64,000 nucleotides of DNA, taken from assembly GCF_008367235.1 (NCBI RefSeq), contig NZ_VTZS01000004.1, forward strand, positions 434,001 through 498,000. The letters are read 5' to 3'. The stretch's first letter is position 1. Every line of letters starts with the position of its first letter. Position numbers and translations under genes: made by a program. This stretch comes from Pareuzebyella sediminis. GTDB lineage: Bacteria; Bacteroidota; Bacteroidia; Flavobacteriales; Flavobacteriaceae. Shown piece after piece: positions 44,036-53,948 of the stretch. Under the pieces are notes generated by a model that saw only the letters and a program-made list of their open reading frames with translations, had not been told where the DNA came from and searched no databases.

Positions 44036-45430
44036 TTACTTACCTTTCCAACCTTCTTGAAAGAGTCTCTCCTTTTCGTATTTTTCGGCCAGTCGCTTTG
44101 CCACGATAGGTTCGATTTTAGTCTTGGTATTCTTTATTTTGACAAAAGGATAAATATCAAGATCATTCTGCATTTTGTCTTCCGTGAACTGATAGCTATT
44201 TGTACCTATGAGTACTTCGGTCTTGTCATCAAAACGACCTTGCTCTTTTGCGGCATTTTCTCGTATTTTCCGTTGCAGGGTTCCATGTTTCAGTTGATTC
44301 AGAAAGCCTCCTTTGGCCTCAATTTGCTTAAAAAGTGAAAGTGCCTTTTCTGCCAGTTGTTCCGTAAGATTCTCGATATAGTAAGAACCCTCTGCGGGGT
44401 TTTCTATTTTATCGAAATAACTTTCGTGCTTTAAAACCAGCAGTTGATTTCTGGCCAAACGTTCGGAGAAATCATTGGTCTTGTGAAAATGCGCGTCATA
44501 GGCCAAATTACATATGGTGTCCGCCCCTCCAAGAATTGCCGACATACATTCAGCTGTCGAACGCAGTTGATTGACATTATAGGCATAGAGGGTCTTATTT
44601 CGACTTGAGGGAAAAGCTATGATATGGCAATCTATGGAAGACCCATATTCAGTGGCTAAGGTTTTATACAGCCAACGCAAAGCCCTTATTTTGGCGATTT
44701 CGAAGAAGTAGTTGCTGCCCATCGATACCTTGAAGACCATATTTTTTAGTATTTCGCCACTAAATTCATTTAGGTATTCATTCACATGGGCAAGCGAATA
44801 GGCCAGTTGTTGAACTATGTTTGCCCCGGCACTCTGATACAGTCCTTGATTAATACTGAGTACATTGTCGATTTTCTTTTCACTACAAAAAACCAAAATT
44901 TCTCTAAGTGTTTTTTGATCAAGATCTCGGTTCGAAAACCAATTTCCGTTTTGGGCGTAATGACCGATGGTATCGATGTTTAAAAAAAACTTGGTTCGAT
45001 GTTCACCAAAAAAGAGAACCAAATTTTTTACAAAGGGTAAGGAGAGAAATTTTAAATTGAAATGTATGGTAACGCCACCCAAGTCGATTTTAGCTAATAA
45101 CTGCTCAATATTGGTCTTTTCAGAGGGGATTATAAAAATTAGGCTTTCTACTCCTTGCTGCAAGAGAAGGTGTGCCCTTCTGTTTGATTCTTTGGCGTGT
45201 GCCACAAAAATTTCTTGTCCAATATACCACGATTCAGGATGGTGAATTATCGAGTTTTTGTCGTCTCCTAGGTCATCGGAATGATAAAAGGGCTTTACCT
45301 TTATGCCTTCGGGAGATTCCCAAACTAGTTTTTCGTTGTAGTCGGAACCTTTAAGGTCGTATTGAATTTTTTGCTTCCAGGCTTTGGCCGAAACTTTAGT
45401 GAATTCATCGAATAACGACTTTTTTTGCAT
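44036..45430 (-). CDS. mutA: Methylmalonyl-CoA mutase, small subunit
   Basis: A 464-residue subunit related in sequence to the substrate domain of MutB but without a B12 domain, so it is non-catalytic. SAGANIVQQLAYSLAHVNEYL, ALRWLYKTLATEYGSS and AFPSSRNKTLYAYNVNQLR match the equivalent MutB regions. Short for a MutA-type subunit but usual for Bacteroidota. Gene order small-large subunit on one transcript with a good promoter 23-51 nt upstream of the start. Confidence 0.93.
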   Translation of the reverse strand: MQKKSLFDEFTKVSAKAWKQKIQYDLKGSDYNEKLVWESPEGIKVKPFYHSDDLGDDKNSIIHHPESWYIGQEIFVAHAKESNRRAHLLLQQGVESLIFIIPSEKTNIEQLLAKIDLGGVTIHFNLKFLSLPFVKNLVLFFGEHRTKFFLNIDTIGHYAQNGNWFSNRDLDQKTLREILVFCSEKKIDNVLSINQGLYQSAGANIVQQLAYSLAHVNEYLNEFSGEILKNMVFKVSMGSNYFFEIAKIRALRWLYKTLATEYGSSIDCHIIAFPSSRNKTLYAYNVNQLRSTAECMSAILGGADTICNLAYDAHFHKTNDFSERLARNQLLVLKHESYFDKIENPAEGSYYIENLTEQLAEKALSLFKQIEAKGGFLNQLKHGTLQRKIRENAAKEQGRFDDKTEVLIGTNSYQFTEDKMQNDLDIYPFVKIKNTKTKIEPIVAKRLAEKYEKERLFQEGWKGK

Positions 45431-45452
45431 CTCGTACGCTTTTCTATAAATA

Positions 45453-45481
45453 TAAAGGTAATGTGTTTAGATTTGGGGCAA
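45453..45481 (-). promoter_or_regulatory. Promoter of the mutA-mutB genes
   Basis: Minus strand TTG (complement of 45479-45481), 18 nt, TACCTTTA (complement of 45453-45460; 7 of 8 to TAnnTTTG), 22 nt before the ATG at 45430. Confidence 0.5.
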
Positions 45482-45783
45482 GTCTAAAATCCAATGATTT
45501 ATATTTAGATATAAAATTCAATATTCTCCCCGAAGTGCGAACTCTGTTTTTATGTGCTTCAACGTCTAGAATTTCACTATTAGTTTTTCGGATTAGTCAA
45601 ATTATCTGGGGATAAAAATATAATAATAAGTTCGAGATATTTTACGAATCGAATAATGGTAAAAAGTAAATTTTCGAAATTCGCAAAACTCTTAAATGTA
45701 ATTACAAAATGACCTATATTCCTTTTATTATGAATCTAAATATCCTTTACTTGGACTTCTGTTGTGTAAGTTTTTGAATAAGC

Positions 45784-45811
45784 TTATTAAGAGTTTAAAA
45801 ACCTATCTTTG
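45784..45811 (+). promoter_or_regulatory. Candidate promoter for gmd-fcl
   Basis: TATCTTTG (perfect TAnnTTTG) at 45804-45811 with TTA rather than TTG 17 nt upstream (45784-45786). The leader to the ATG at 45978 would be about 160 nt. Confidence 0.35.
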
Positions 45812-45977
45812 ATGTTTTTCGCGTAACAAATACCTGATTTTGGTGATAGTATGGCGGTGGAAGAATCAAATTTTACACAACCCAGATTGATAAGGTGTAG
45901 TCATTTTATCATGTTACTGAAATAATTCAAGTTTTAAATTTAAGAATATAAAATAAGTTCAATTTATATATCACCGT

Positions 45978-47090
45978 ATGAAAGTAGCATTCATTACAGG
46001 AGTCACAGGGCAAGATGGAGCCTATCTAAGTGAATTTTTATTGAAAAAAGGATATCGCGTTCACGGCCTTAAAAGGAGGGCTTCTCTTTTTAATACTGAC
46101 CGAATCGACCATCTCTACCAAGACCCTCACGTCGAGGATCGAAATTTTATTCTTCACTACGGTGATATGACGGACAGCACAAATCTGATTCGTTTGATTC
46201 AAGAAATCAAGCCTGATGAAATATATAATTTGGCAGCAATGAGTCATGTGCAAGTTTCTTTCGAAACACCGGAATACACGGGAAATGCCGATGGATTGGG
46301 AACTCTTCGAATACTTGATGCCGTTCGCCTTTTGGGGCTTGAGAAAAAAACCCGAATCTATCAAGCTTCGACCTCGGAGTTATATGGTAAGGTACAGGAA
46401 GTTCCCCAATCGGAAACCACGCCTTTCTATCCCCGGAGTCCTTATGCGGTTGCAAAGATGTACGCCTATTGGATTACGGTAAATTACAGGGAGGCCTACG
46501 ATATGTTTGCTTGCAATGGAATTCTTTTTAATCATGAATCTCCAATAAGAGGTGAGACTTTTGTAACCCGTAAAATTACTAGGGCCGCATGCCGTATCGC
46601 ATTGGGTCTTCAGGACAAGTTATATCTAGGAAATCTCGACGCACAGAGAGACTGGGGCCACGCAAAAGATTATGTCCGAATGATGTGGATGATATTACAA
46701 GCCGATGAACCCGAAGATTGGGTGATTGCCACCGGAAAGACCACGGCTGTTCGTGAGTTTGTTCGTATGGCCTTTGGCGAGTTAGGTATAGAATTGGAAT
46801 TCTCTGGCAAAGGGGTGGACGAAAAGGCTTATGTGAAATCATGTAGCAACCCAGAATTACAATTGGAGAAAGGAAAAGAAGTGTTATCTGTCGATCCAAA
46901 ATATTTCAGGCCTACGGAAGTCGAACTTTTGATCGGGGATGCTTCAAAGGCCAATAACAAATTGGGATGGATTCCCAAGTATGAATTGGCCGACCTCGTA
47001 AAGGATATGGTTGAAGGTGACCTTGCATTGATGAAAAAAGATCAACATTTGCAAAAAGCGGGCTACAAGACTTTAAATTATTTTGAATAG
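45978..47090 (+). CDS. gmd: GDP-mannose 4,6-dehydratase
   Basis: Converts GDP-D-mannose to GDP-4-keto-6-deoxy-D-mannose, first step to GDP-L-fucose. 370 residues, SDR fold: [19 protein letters not shown] (GxxGxxG), [46 protein letters not shown] and catalytic Y-A-V-A-K in [30 protein letters not shown] is a Gmd hallmark. Followed 72 nt downstream by the fucose synthase gene, giving a complete GDP-fucose route. Confidence 0.97.
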   Translation: MKVAFITGVTGQDGAYLSEFLLKKGYRVHGLKRRASLFNTDRIDHLYQDPHVEDRNFILHYGDMTDSTNLIRLIQEIKPDEIYNLAAMSHVQVSFETPEYTGNADGLGTLRILDAVRLLGLEKKTRIYQASTSELYGKVQEVPQSETTPFYPRSPYAVAKMYAYWITVNYREAYDMFACNGILFNHESPIRGETFVTRKITRAACRIALGLQDKLYLGNLDAQRDWGHAKDYVRMMWMILQADEPEDWVIATGKTTAVREFVRMAFGELGIELEFSGKGVDEKAYVKSCSNPELQLEKGKEVLSVDPKYFRPTEVELLIGDASKANNKLGWIPKYELADLVKDMVEGDLALMKKDQHLQKAGYKTLNYFE

Positions 47091-47162
47091 CCATTTTGGC
47101 CTAGGCCTATGGAACTAATACAGTTCTAAATATTTTAAAATTTAGGATTTCCCAAAGTGTTT

Positions 47163-48257
47163 ATGGACAAAAAAGCAAAAATTTATATAGCTGGCCACCG
47201 GGGTCTCGTTGGTAGTGCGATACTCAAAAGTTTGACGGAAAAGGGATATGATAATATCGTTTGCCGTACGCACAAGGAGTTGGATTTAACTGACGATGTG
47301 GCCGTAGCCGCTTTCTTTGATAAGGAGAAGCCTGAATACGTGTTTCTGGCAGCAGCCAAAGTAGGTGGCATTATGGCGAACTTCACATATCGGGCTGATT
47401 TCATCTATGATAATTTGAGAATTCAGAATAATGTGATTCATCATAGCTATCTCTCGGGGGTCAAAAAGCTATTGTTTTTGGGCAGTACCTGTATCTACCC
47501 TAAGAATTGCCCGCAACCTATGAAGGAAGAGTATCTGCTGACCGATGTGTTGGAGTATACCAATGAGCCTTATGCTATTGCAAAAATAGCAGGTATAAAA
47601 ATGTGTGAGAGTTATAACCTTCAGTACGGGACTAATTTTTTGTCTGTAATGCCTACGAATCTTTACGGCCCCAACGATAATTTCGATTTGGAAAAATCAC
47701 ATGTCCTACCGGCGCTGATACGAAAAATGCATTTAGGAAAAGCTCTTGAAAGTAAAAATTGGAGAACCATTCGTGAAGATTTAGATCGTTTGCCGATTGA
47801 GGGTATTGATGGTACCGCATCCGATGACGCCCTGATTGCAATTCTTGAAAAATACGGTGTCTCTATTCAAGGCGATACGGTGAATATAGAGATTTGGGGA
47901 AGTGGTAGGCCTATGCGCGAGTTTTTGTGGAGCGAGGATATGGCAGACGCCTGCGTTTTTATTATGGAAAATCGGGACTTCGACGACTGTTATGATACTT
48001 CTACCAAAGAAATTAGAAACACCCATATCAACATAGGGACAGGAAAGGACATTTCAATTAAGGAGCTCTCCGAGTTGATTAAAGAATCCATTGGTTTTAC
48101 AGGTAATCTTTATTTCAATACGGAAAAACCGGATGGTACTATGAAAAAGCTGACCGATGTTACAAAGTTGCATGATTTGGGTTGGGAGCACAAGGTGGAG
48201 CTCGAAGCTGGAGTGAAGAAAATATATGGTTGGTATACAAAAAATGAAAGGGCTTGA
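47163..48257 (+). CDS. fcl: GDP-L-fucose synthase
   Basis: 3,5-epimerase/4-reductase producing GDP-L-fucose. 364 residues: IAGHRGLVGSAILKSL (NADP motif), FLGSTCIYPKNCPQPM, catalytic Tyr and Lys in PYAIAKIAGIKMCESY, and SGRPMREFLWSEDMADACVF. The segment between PALIRKMH and IEIWGSGRP is about 45 residues longer than in E. coli Fcl, as usual in Bacteroidota. A GTG at 47157 is two codons upstream of the ATG at 47163. The stop codon lies inside a strong intrinsic terminator. Confidence 0.96.
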   Translation: MDKKAKIYIAGHRGLVGSAILKSLTEKGYDNIVCRTHKELDLTDDVAVAAFFDKEKPEYVFLAAAKVGGIMANFTYRADFIYDNLRIQNNVIHHSYLSGVKKLLFLGSTCIYPKNCPQPMKEEYLLTDVLEYTNEPYAIAKIAGIKMCESYNLQYGTNFLSVMPTNLYGPNDNFDLEKSHVLPALIRKMHLGKALESKNWRTIREDLDRLPIEGIDGTASDDALIAILEKYGVSIQGDTVNIEIWGSGRPMREFLWSEDMADACVFIMENRDFDDCYDTSTKEIRNTHINIGTGKDISIKELSELIKESIGFTGNLYFNTEKPDGTMKKLTDVTKLHDLGWEHKVELEAGVKKIYGWYTKNERA

Positions 48258-48276
48258 TCAAGCCCTTTCATTTTTT
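48245..48276 (+). terminator. Intrinsic terminator overlapping the fcl stop codon
   Basis: A perfect 26-bp palindrome (48245-48270; arms TGAAAGGGCTTGA and its complement, folding around GATC) directly followed by six T (48271-48276). The last codons and the TGA of fcl (48255-48257) form the stem. It should end the gmd-fcl transcript. Confidence 0.85.
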
Positions 48277-49004
48277 GCGGTGATTGCTATTACTTCGTGT
48301 TTCATTGCGATTGATTCTAATATTTTAGAATCCTCTTGGCGTCGTTGAACTCTTTAAATGAGATTAATAGAAGTTCATTAGACCGATGTACCAATTCTCA
48401 AAAAAGTTGAGAAATTTTCTACTAAAAAAATTTTTTATACCCCAAAGCCCGTAAGGCATGTTCTTGGTGTCCGGCATTTGATTTTAAGGTCGAATACTTC
48501 TCTCAGGTTTACCTTATATTCTCAGGTTTTGCCCTTTAAATGGATAGATTTGGCATAAATTATTACATTTTTTCTTAAATTTTTAGAGCTGTTCTAACCT
48601 AAAATTTAATTCACGTGTTGTACACACGATATTTAGGTCTTTTATCTAGTATTTTACTTTAAACGCAGACATACTTTTATCTTCGCAATAAGATAAAGTC
48701 TAATCAAATTTATTGGAGTGAAAGAATAGAAATAAATAATGAAATCGATGGTCATGTTAGGCCGTTTCGAACTTAACCCTCCCCCACGGTTTGAGATAAA
48801 TTTTTGAACCTATTGCTACATATCCCCTAATTTTTTAAGCAAGAAATTATCAATTTTATAAAACTATTCTTATTTCCCTTTAACAGGGGCTAATACGTTT
48901 AAAATTAATGATTTGATACATATCTTTGATTGACCTAAAGACTAAAATGCCGTTTTGAAAAAGATGTTGTTTTATTCGAAAAATAACCAACTAATATTTT
49001 AATA
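48258..49004 (+). other. Long AT-rich leader/intergenic region before the export genes (about 750 bp)
   Basis: After the terminator no gene of credible length is seen. TCTCAGGTTT occurs at 48501-48510 and in nearly the same form (CTCAGGTTTT) at 48521-48530. A promoter-like element lies at 48898-48928. The rest is AT-rich with poly-A/T runs. No riboswitch or antiterminator motif was recognised. Confidence 0.5.
48898..48928 (+). promoter_or_regulatory. Candidate promoter of the polysaccharide export operon
   Basis: TATCTTTG (perfect TAnnTTTG) at 48921-48928 with TTT (instead of TTG) exactly 20 nt upstream (48898-48900), 76 nt before the ATG at 49005. Confidence 0.4.
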
Positions 49005-50396
49005 ATGAATTCAAAAAATAGATTCGTCCTCATCAATTTGCTGGCTTTTGAATTTATATTGTTGAACTTGGTACTGTTCATGTATCTTTTCTTTGTTCTT
49101 CCTGATTTTTCAATTACCGATGCCGAATTTGTTCGTAGGGTATTGGTGCTTACGGTAATTTACAATTTGAGTTGGCTTTTTATTGTACTTTATATTAGAG
49201 GGGAAGATTTTTATTTTAACCCTAATCACGGTTATGTAAGAAGTACCATGACTTCGCTATTTTTCTTTGTAGGCTTCGTTATGACCCTTGTTATACTTTT
49301 AAAGATCAGTTACTTTAATCGTTCAACATTTATAGGTCCGATTTTCATTTTTGCCTATTTAAATTTTATTAGTCACCAATACCTTTTAAAATATCTTAGG
49401 AGAAAGGGGGCTCATCTTTTTTCAAATACCCTTTTAATAGGTTCTGGGCATAAGAGTACCGACTTGATTAATTTTGTTGGCGCTATGACGCAATATGGGT
49501 ATAATACTATTGGGTATTTAGAAGATGGCAAAAAAACTGTAAAAGGGGTTTCGGAGTTGAGAATTTTCGAGGATTTAAAGCAACTACCAAAAGTTTTAGG
49601 GACGCAATCCATTGACGAAATTTTTATCGATACCTGCGAATTAGATCGAGAGAAGGTTGAAGAATCCATAAAGATAGCAGATAGTTTTGGAGTGAGGGTG
49701 CAATTAATTCCGGAAAACCCATTGCTTCTTTCCAAAAACTATAAAGCTGTTGCCATAGGGGATTTAGCAGTTTTTAAGCTACGTCAATCCCCATTAGACC
49801 ATTTCGGAAAAACCATTTTTAAGCGTCTTTTTGATTTCTGTTTTGCCTTATTTGTATTAGTGCTTTGTTCGCCGATTTTCTTACTTATAGCCTTGTTGAT
49901 TTACCTTGATTCCGGCGGTCCAATATTTTATGCTCCTTACAGAAAGGGTGAAGCGGGACATACCTTTAAGTGTTATAAGTTCAGGACGATGTCGGTTATG
50001 GAAGACCCTATGAATGGAACTAAGTCGACCGTGATTAACGATCCGCGAATAACACGTGTGGGGAAGGTCCTGAGAAAGGCCGATTTGGACGAGTTGCCAC
50101 AATTTTTCAACGTTTTAAAAGGGGAAATGAGTGTCATAGGTCCTAGGCCCCATAGAATTAAGCTGCAAGATGATTTTAGAAAAAGTGTGAACAACTATAT
50201 GGTTAGAAGTTATATTAAGCCAGGGATCACGGGCTGGGCGCAGGTAAATGGTTGGCGCGGGCCCACAGTGACCGATGAACAAAAAAACGAGCGCATCCAC
50301 CACGATTTATGGTATATCGAAAACTGGAGCTTTTGGTTGGATATGAAAATAATCTTTCTAACACTCTTCGGAAGCCATCATAAGAAAGCGTTTTAG
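49005..50396 (+). CDS. Exopolysaccharide polyprenyl glycosylphosphotransferase (WcaJ/WbaP-type)
   Basis: Initiating transferase that moves a sugar-1-phosphate onto undecaprenyl phosphate. 463 residues: four N-terminal membrane helices, a CoA-binding-like middle domain (NTLLIGSGHKSTDLI), one further helix (LFDFCFALFVLVLCSPIFLL), then the catalytic bacterial sugar transferase domain (about residue 265 to the end): KCYKFRTMSVME, DPRITRVGKVLRKADLDELP, GEMSVIGPRPHR and KPGITGWAQVNGWRG. It is the first gene of the export cluster. Confidence 0.93.
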   Translation: MNSKNRFVLINLLAFEFILLNLVLFMYLFFVLPDFSITDAEFVRRVLVLTVIYNLSWLFIVLYIRGEDFYFNPNHGYVRSTMTSLFFFVGFVMTLVILLKISYFNRSTFIGPIFIFAYLNFISHQYLLKYLRRKGAHLFSNTLLIGSGHKSTDLINFVGAMTQYGYNTIGYLEDGKKTVKGVSELRIFEDLKQLPKVLGTQSIDEIFIDTCELDREKVEESIKIADSFGVRVQLIPENPLLLSKNYKAVAIGDLAVFKLRQSPLDHFGKTIFKRLFDFCFALFVLVLCSPIFLLIALLIYLDSGGPIFYAPYRKGEAGHTFKCYKFRTMSVMEDPMNGTKSTVINDPRITRVGKVLRKADLDELPQFFNVLKGEMSVIGPRPHRIKLQDDFRKSVNNYMVRSYIKPGITGWAQVNGWRGPTVTDEQKNERIHHDLWYIENWSFWLDMKIIFLTLFGSHHKKAF

Positions 50397-50571
50397 GCTC
50401 TAAATAAAATTATTACAGCATACAAAATTAAGGAGAATCTAAGATTGGGATGTTGTTGTTGCCGGGTCTTTCAAATCAGGTAATTTATGAGAGAAAATAT
50501 TTGGACAAATAAAAAGTTATAGAAGACGATATAGTCGAAGAAAAGAATACCTATTACTTAATTAGAGTAAA

Positions 50572-51399
50572 ATGAGAACTTCCCCCGTGTTTAATTTGAA
50601 ATGCATATTGAAATTGTTTTGTGAAACTTTGTCCAAATGGAAATGGAACAAACTCTTTCCGTTATTGTTGGCCGTTTTGTCTATGTCATCTTGCTACAAC
50701 GCAAAAAATATTAACTACTTGCAAGGCAAGTATAGCGACCTTAGTTTACCCCTTCAGAAAGCCAAATATACCGTTCAACCCAACGACTTGTTGAGCATTA
50801 AAATTCAGAGCAGGGATCCTGATCAGGCCGCCTATTTTAATACTACGTCAACCGAAAATAGAACTTCCCAAGCCAACCCGGCATCTTTATTTCTCACTGG
50901 GTACACGGTAGATAGCGAAGGAATGATTAACCTGGCTATTGTGGGTAAACTTAAGGTTAGCGGATTGACAATTGAAGAAATCACAAATTTGATTCAATTT
51001 GAAGTCGACGAATACCTATTAAATTCTATCGTGTCGGTAAAACTAACAAACTTTACTGTTTCTGTATTGGGTGATGTGCGAAACCCGGGTACAAATTATA
51101 TTTATAACGCACAGGTGAACATTTTTCAGGCCTTGAGTGCTGCCGGAGACTTAAACCTCTCGGCAAAGCGTAAAACCGTAAAGTTGATTAGGCAAAAGGG
51201 TGACGAGTCTATAGTTACGACCTTAGATCTTACAGATCCCACTATAATCGAGTCGCCTTATTATTTCTTGCAACCTAACGATGTCATCTATGTTGATACC
51301 GCAAGACCTAAGGTTTCTCAAAGTAATTTAGGCGTATTTGCACTAGTTCTATCAGCGATATCGACCACGGTTTTAGTATTAAATTTCACTACAAATTAA
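50572..51399 (+). CDS. Wza-like polysaccharide export lipoprotein
   Basis: Outer-membrane polysaccharide exporter, 275 residues. Signal with lipobox in LLLAVLSMSSCYNAK (Cys near residue 42, after an unusually long charged N-region). The polysaccharide biosynthesis/export domain starts with KYTVQPNDLLSIKIQSRDPDQ, and an SLBB domain follows (FTVSVLGDVRNPGTNYIY, NIFQALSAAGDLNLSAKR). A C-terminal hydrophobic helix (LGVFALVLSAISTTVLVLNF) spans the outer membrane. Works with the Wzc-type kinase encoded next. Confidence 0.9.
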   Translation: MRTSPVFNLKCILKLFCETLSKWKWNKLFPLLLAVLSMSSCYNAKNINYLQGKYSDLSLPLQKAKYTVQPNDLLSIKIQSRDPDQAAYFNTTSTENRTSQANPASLFLTGYTVDSEGMINLAIVGKLKVSGLTIEEITNLIQFEVDEYLLNSIVSVKLTNFTVSVLGDVRNPGTNYIYNAQVNIFQALSAAGDLNLSAKRKTVKLIRQKGDESIVTTLDLTDPTIIESPYYFLQPNDVIYVDTARPKVSQSNLGVFALVLSAISTTVLVLNFTTN

Positions 51400-51505
51400 A
51401 GGATGCTATTTTAAATTTTTTTAAAAATGAGGTAGGAGAAATAATTGTAAGCCAAGTCTTTAAATTAGATTACATGTTCGGAACATGGAAATTATATTTT
51501 AATAA

Positions 51506-53908
51506 ATGAACGAAAAAAAAGTGAAACATATTAATGCTCATCAAGAGATTAATTTGAAAATGGTTTTACGGAAAGTATATAATTACAAAATTCTTTTCGT
51601 TTCCTGTATAGTTATATCTCTTTTAATAGCCTTGGCCTATATTTTTCTCGCGACCAAACAATATGAGGCAGCAACTTCGGTGTTGATAGATTCTTCCGGA
51701 AGAAATCGAGCTTTGGGCGAAAGTAAGTACGTTGAAGGTGGGGTTGGCCTAATTGAAATGGAAAAAAACCTGTACAACGAAATCGCCATAATTAAGTCGT
51801 TTAGTGTGATTGGTAAAACAGTAAAAGATTTAGATTTTGATGTTTCATATTACACTAAAGGTCTCTTAAAGGAGAAGGAACACTACGGTTATTTTCCTTT
51901 CGAGGTTGTTTTGGACAAGAGTAAGTCTCAGCTCTATGGAATACCGATCAAGGTGAAAATTCTTTCTGAGAATAGATATGAATTATACATATCGGGAAGC
52001 GATTTTGTTGTTTCCAACTCTTCGAATAACTCAAGATTTGAGGTATCCAGAGATTTTGAATTTTCAAAGGCTTATGATTTTGGTGAAGAGGTAACCCATG
52101 ATTATTTCAACTTCGTAATCAAAAAGCCCGATTATAATGTGAATGCCGAAGATTTTAAAGATGACCTTTTATTCGTCGTTCAAGATTTAGATGCAGTGAC
52201 CAATAACTATACTGGGAAATTGGAAGTTGCAAATATTGATCTTCAGGCAAGTATTATTAAAATAACTTCTTCAGGCCCGGTAGTCAAGAAGGAAATCGAC
52301 TTTCTTCAAAAACTGACACAAAACTATATTGAAGATAAAATGGCCGCTAGAAATCAAATAGCTTCAGGAAAAGAAACCTTTATTCGAAATCAACTCAAGG
52401 TAGTTTCAGATTCCCTTGCAAATGTTGAATTGAAATTGGAATCTTTCAAAAGGAACAAAAGGGCGGTTAACTTAGGAGCGACTGCAATGAATGCTCTGGG
52501 ACAAACACAAAATTTACAAACGGAAAAGGCTAAAATTGAATTGGATATCAAGTACTATAATTCCTTGATTCAAGAGATTAAAAGCAATCAGAACTCCGAT
52601 GAATTCATAGTACCTACAGCGGTTGGTATTGAAGATCAGTCTATCAACGATAACATTAAAGAGCTCAAAAGATTGTATGCCGAAAGGTCTAAAAAGAAGT
52701 TTTTTGTGACTAGTAATAATGAGGAGATGAGCATTCTGAACAAGCAAATAGACGAATCAACCGAATTGTTATTGAACAATTTGAGAAGTGCCATTAAATC
52801 ATCGGAATTTTCACTGAGTCGCGTTTCATCTCAGTTGTCAAATTATAATGGTGTAATTAGTAATTTGCCGACCAATGAGAATCAATTACTTAGTATAGAA
52901 AGACAAAGTACTTTGTATGAAAATCTTTTCAATTACTTGAGTCAAGAATTGGCGAAGGCAGGTATAGCAAGGTCTGAGAGCACAACGGACACTAGGGTGC
53001 TGGATGAGGCAAGAATGGTAGGTAATGGGCCGGTATCGCCTAAACGAAATCTTATTTTAGGCGTTGCTCTTGTTTTTGGCATGATGTTACCTTTGGCCTG
53101 GGTCGTCTTGTTTTCGACCAACGATACCATTGAAAATATTGACCAAATTACCCAAAATACAGACATTCCCGTAATTGCCAGCATCGTACATCATGATAGC
53201 AAATCGAAAATTCCGAAGTCGGATATCTCCCTTTGGAAATTAAAGGAATCGTTTAGAGATCTGGTAACCAATATGAAGTTGGTAAATGCTGTAGATAGGG
53301 GCGTTATAGGCATTACATCTATTATGCCCGAAGAAGGTAAGACTTTTAGTGCGATAAATTTAGGGATCACTTTTGCAGAGGCCGGAAAAAAAACCTTGAT
53401 CATTGATACCGATCTTAGAAATCCTAGCTTGGTAAAGGGTATTCGAAAAGTAGAGGGAAAAGGGCTCTCTAATTATTTGGAGAGCGATGCTGTTTCATTA
53501 AATGATATTATTTATCCGCATGAAAAGCTCGAAAACCTGAAATTTATTCCTACTTCAGTAACTGATGGCAATGTTCATGAGTTACTTTCTGGCGCTAAAA
53601 TGAAATCCATTGTTCTAAATCTGAAAGAAGATTTCGATTATATTATTATAGATACTCCTGCGGTAGGGCTTGTTTCCGATTTTTTAATTCTATGGGATCT
53701 TATTGATATCAATCTTTTCGTGGTCCGAAGGAAAATAGCCAAAATCAAATTCCTAGAAGACTTTGAAAAGCTGATACCGCGTGGTAAAAGGAAAAAAAGC
53801 TTCATTGTTTTCAATGGTGCCCTAAAAAAATATCATAAATATGGGTATAGGGCAAAATATGGTGAAAATAAAGAAATTCAATTGGTCAATGAATCACTAT
53901 CCGTATAA
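51506..53908 (+). CDS. Wzc-like polysaccharide co-polymerase and tyrosine kinase
   Basis: An 800-residue inner-membrane BY-kinase controlling chain length and export. N-terminal TM (LFVSCIVISLLIALAYIF), a large periplasmic coiled-coil domain (Wzz-like, to about residue 510), a second TM (LILGVALVFGMMLPLAWVVL), then the kinase with Walker A MPEEGKTFSAINLG (about residue 607), A' LIIDTDLRNP and Walker B DYIIIDTPAVG. The Tyr-rich tail (KKYHKYGYRAKYGE) is the expected autophosphorylation site. No matching low-molecular-weight phosphatase gene lies in the window. Confidence 0.93.
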   Translation: MNEKKVKHINAHQEINLKMVLRKVYNYKILFVSCIVISLLIALAYIFLATKQYEAATSVLIDSSGRNRALGESKYVEGGVGLIEMEKNLYNEIAIIKSFSVIGKTVKDLDFDVSYYTKGLLKEKEHYGYFPFEVVLDKSKSQLYGIPIKVKILSENRYELYISGSDFVVSNSSNNSRFEVSRDFEFSKAYDFGEEVTHDYFNFVIKKPDYNVNAEDFKDDLLFVVQDLDAVTNNYTGKLEVANIDLQASIIKITSSGPVVKKEIDFLQKLTQNYIEDKMAARNQIASGKETFIRNQLKVVSDSLANVELKLESFKRNKRAVNLGATAMNALGQTQNLQTEKAKIELDIKYYNSLIQEIKSNQNSDEFIVPTAVGIEDQSINDNIKELKRLYAERSKKKFFVTSNNEEMSILNKQIDESTELLLNNLRSAIKSSEFSLSRVSSQLSNYNGVISNLPTNENQLLSIERQSTLYENLFNYLSQELAKAGIARSESTTDTRVLDEARMVGNGPVSPKRNLILGVALVFGMMLPLAWVVLFSTNDTIENIDQITQNTDIPVIASIVHHDSKSKIPKSDISLWKLKESFRDLVTNMKLVNAVDRGVIGITSIMPEEGKTFSAINLGITFAEAGKKTLIIDTDLRNPSLVKGIRKVEGKGLSNYLESDAVSLNDIIYPHEKLENLKFIPTSVTDGNVHELLSGAKMKSIVLNLKEDFDYIIIDTPAVGLVSDFLILWDLIDINLFVVRRKIAKIKFLEDFEKLIPRGKRKKSFIVFNGALKKYHKYGYRAKYGENKEIQLVNESLSV

Positions 53909-53948
53909 AGAGGACAAATCGTCGTTTTATCGTTTACGAAAAAAATAA

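Larger units (their letters stand above)
45431..45977. other. Intergenic region of about 550 bp between mut genes and the exopolysaccharide locus
   Basis: AT-rich, with no gene or structured RNA recognised. It contains the promoter of the mut genes at the left and a weak promoter-like element for the polysaccharide genes at 45784-45811. Confidence 0.5.
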
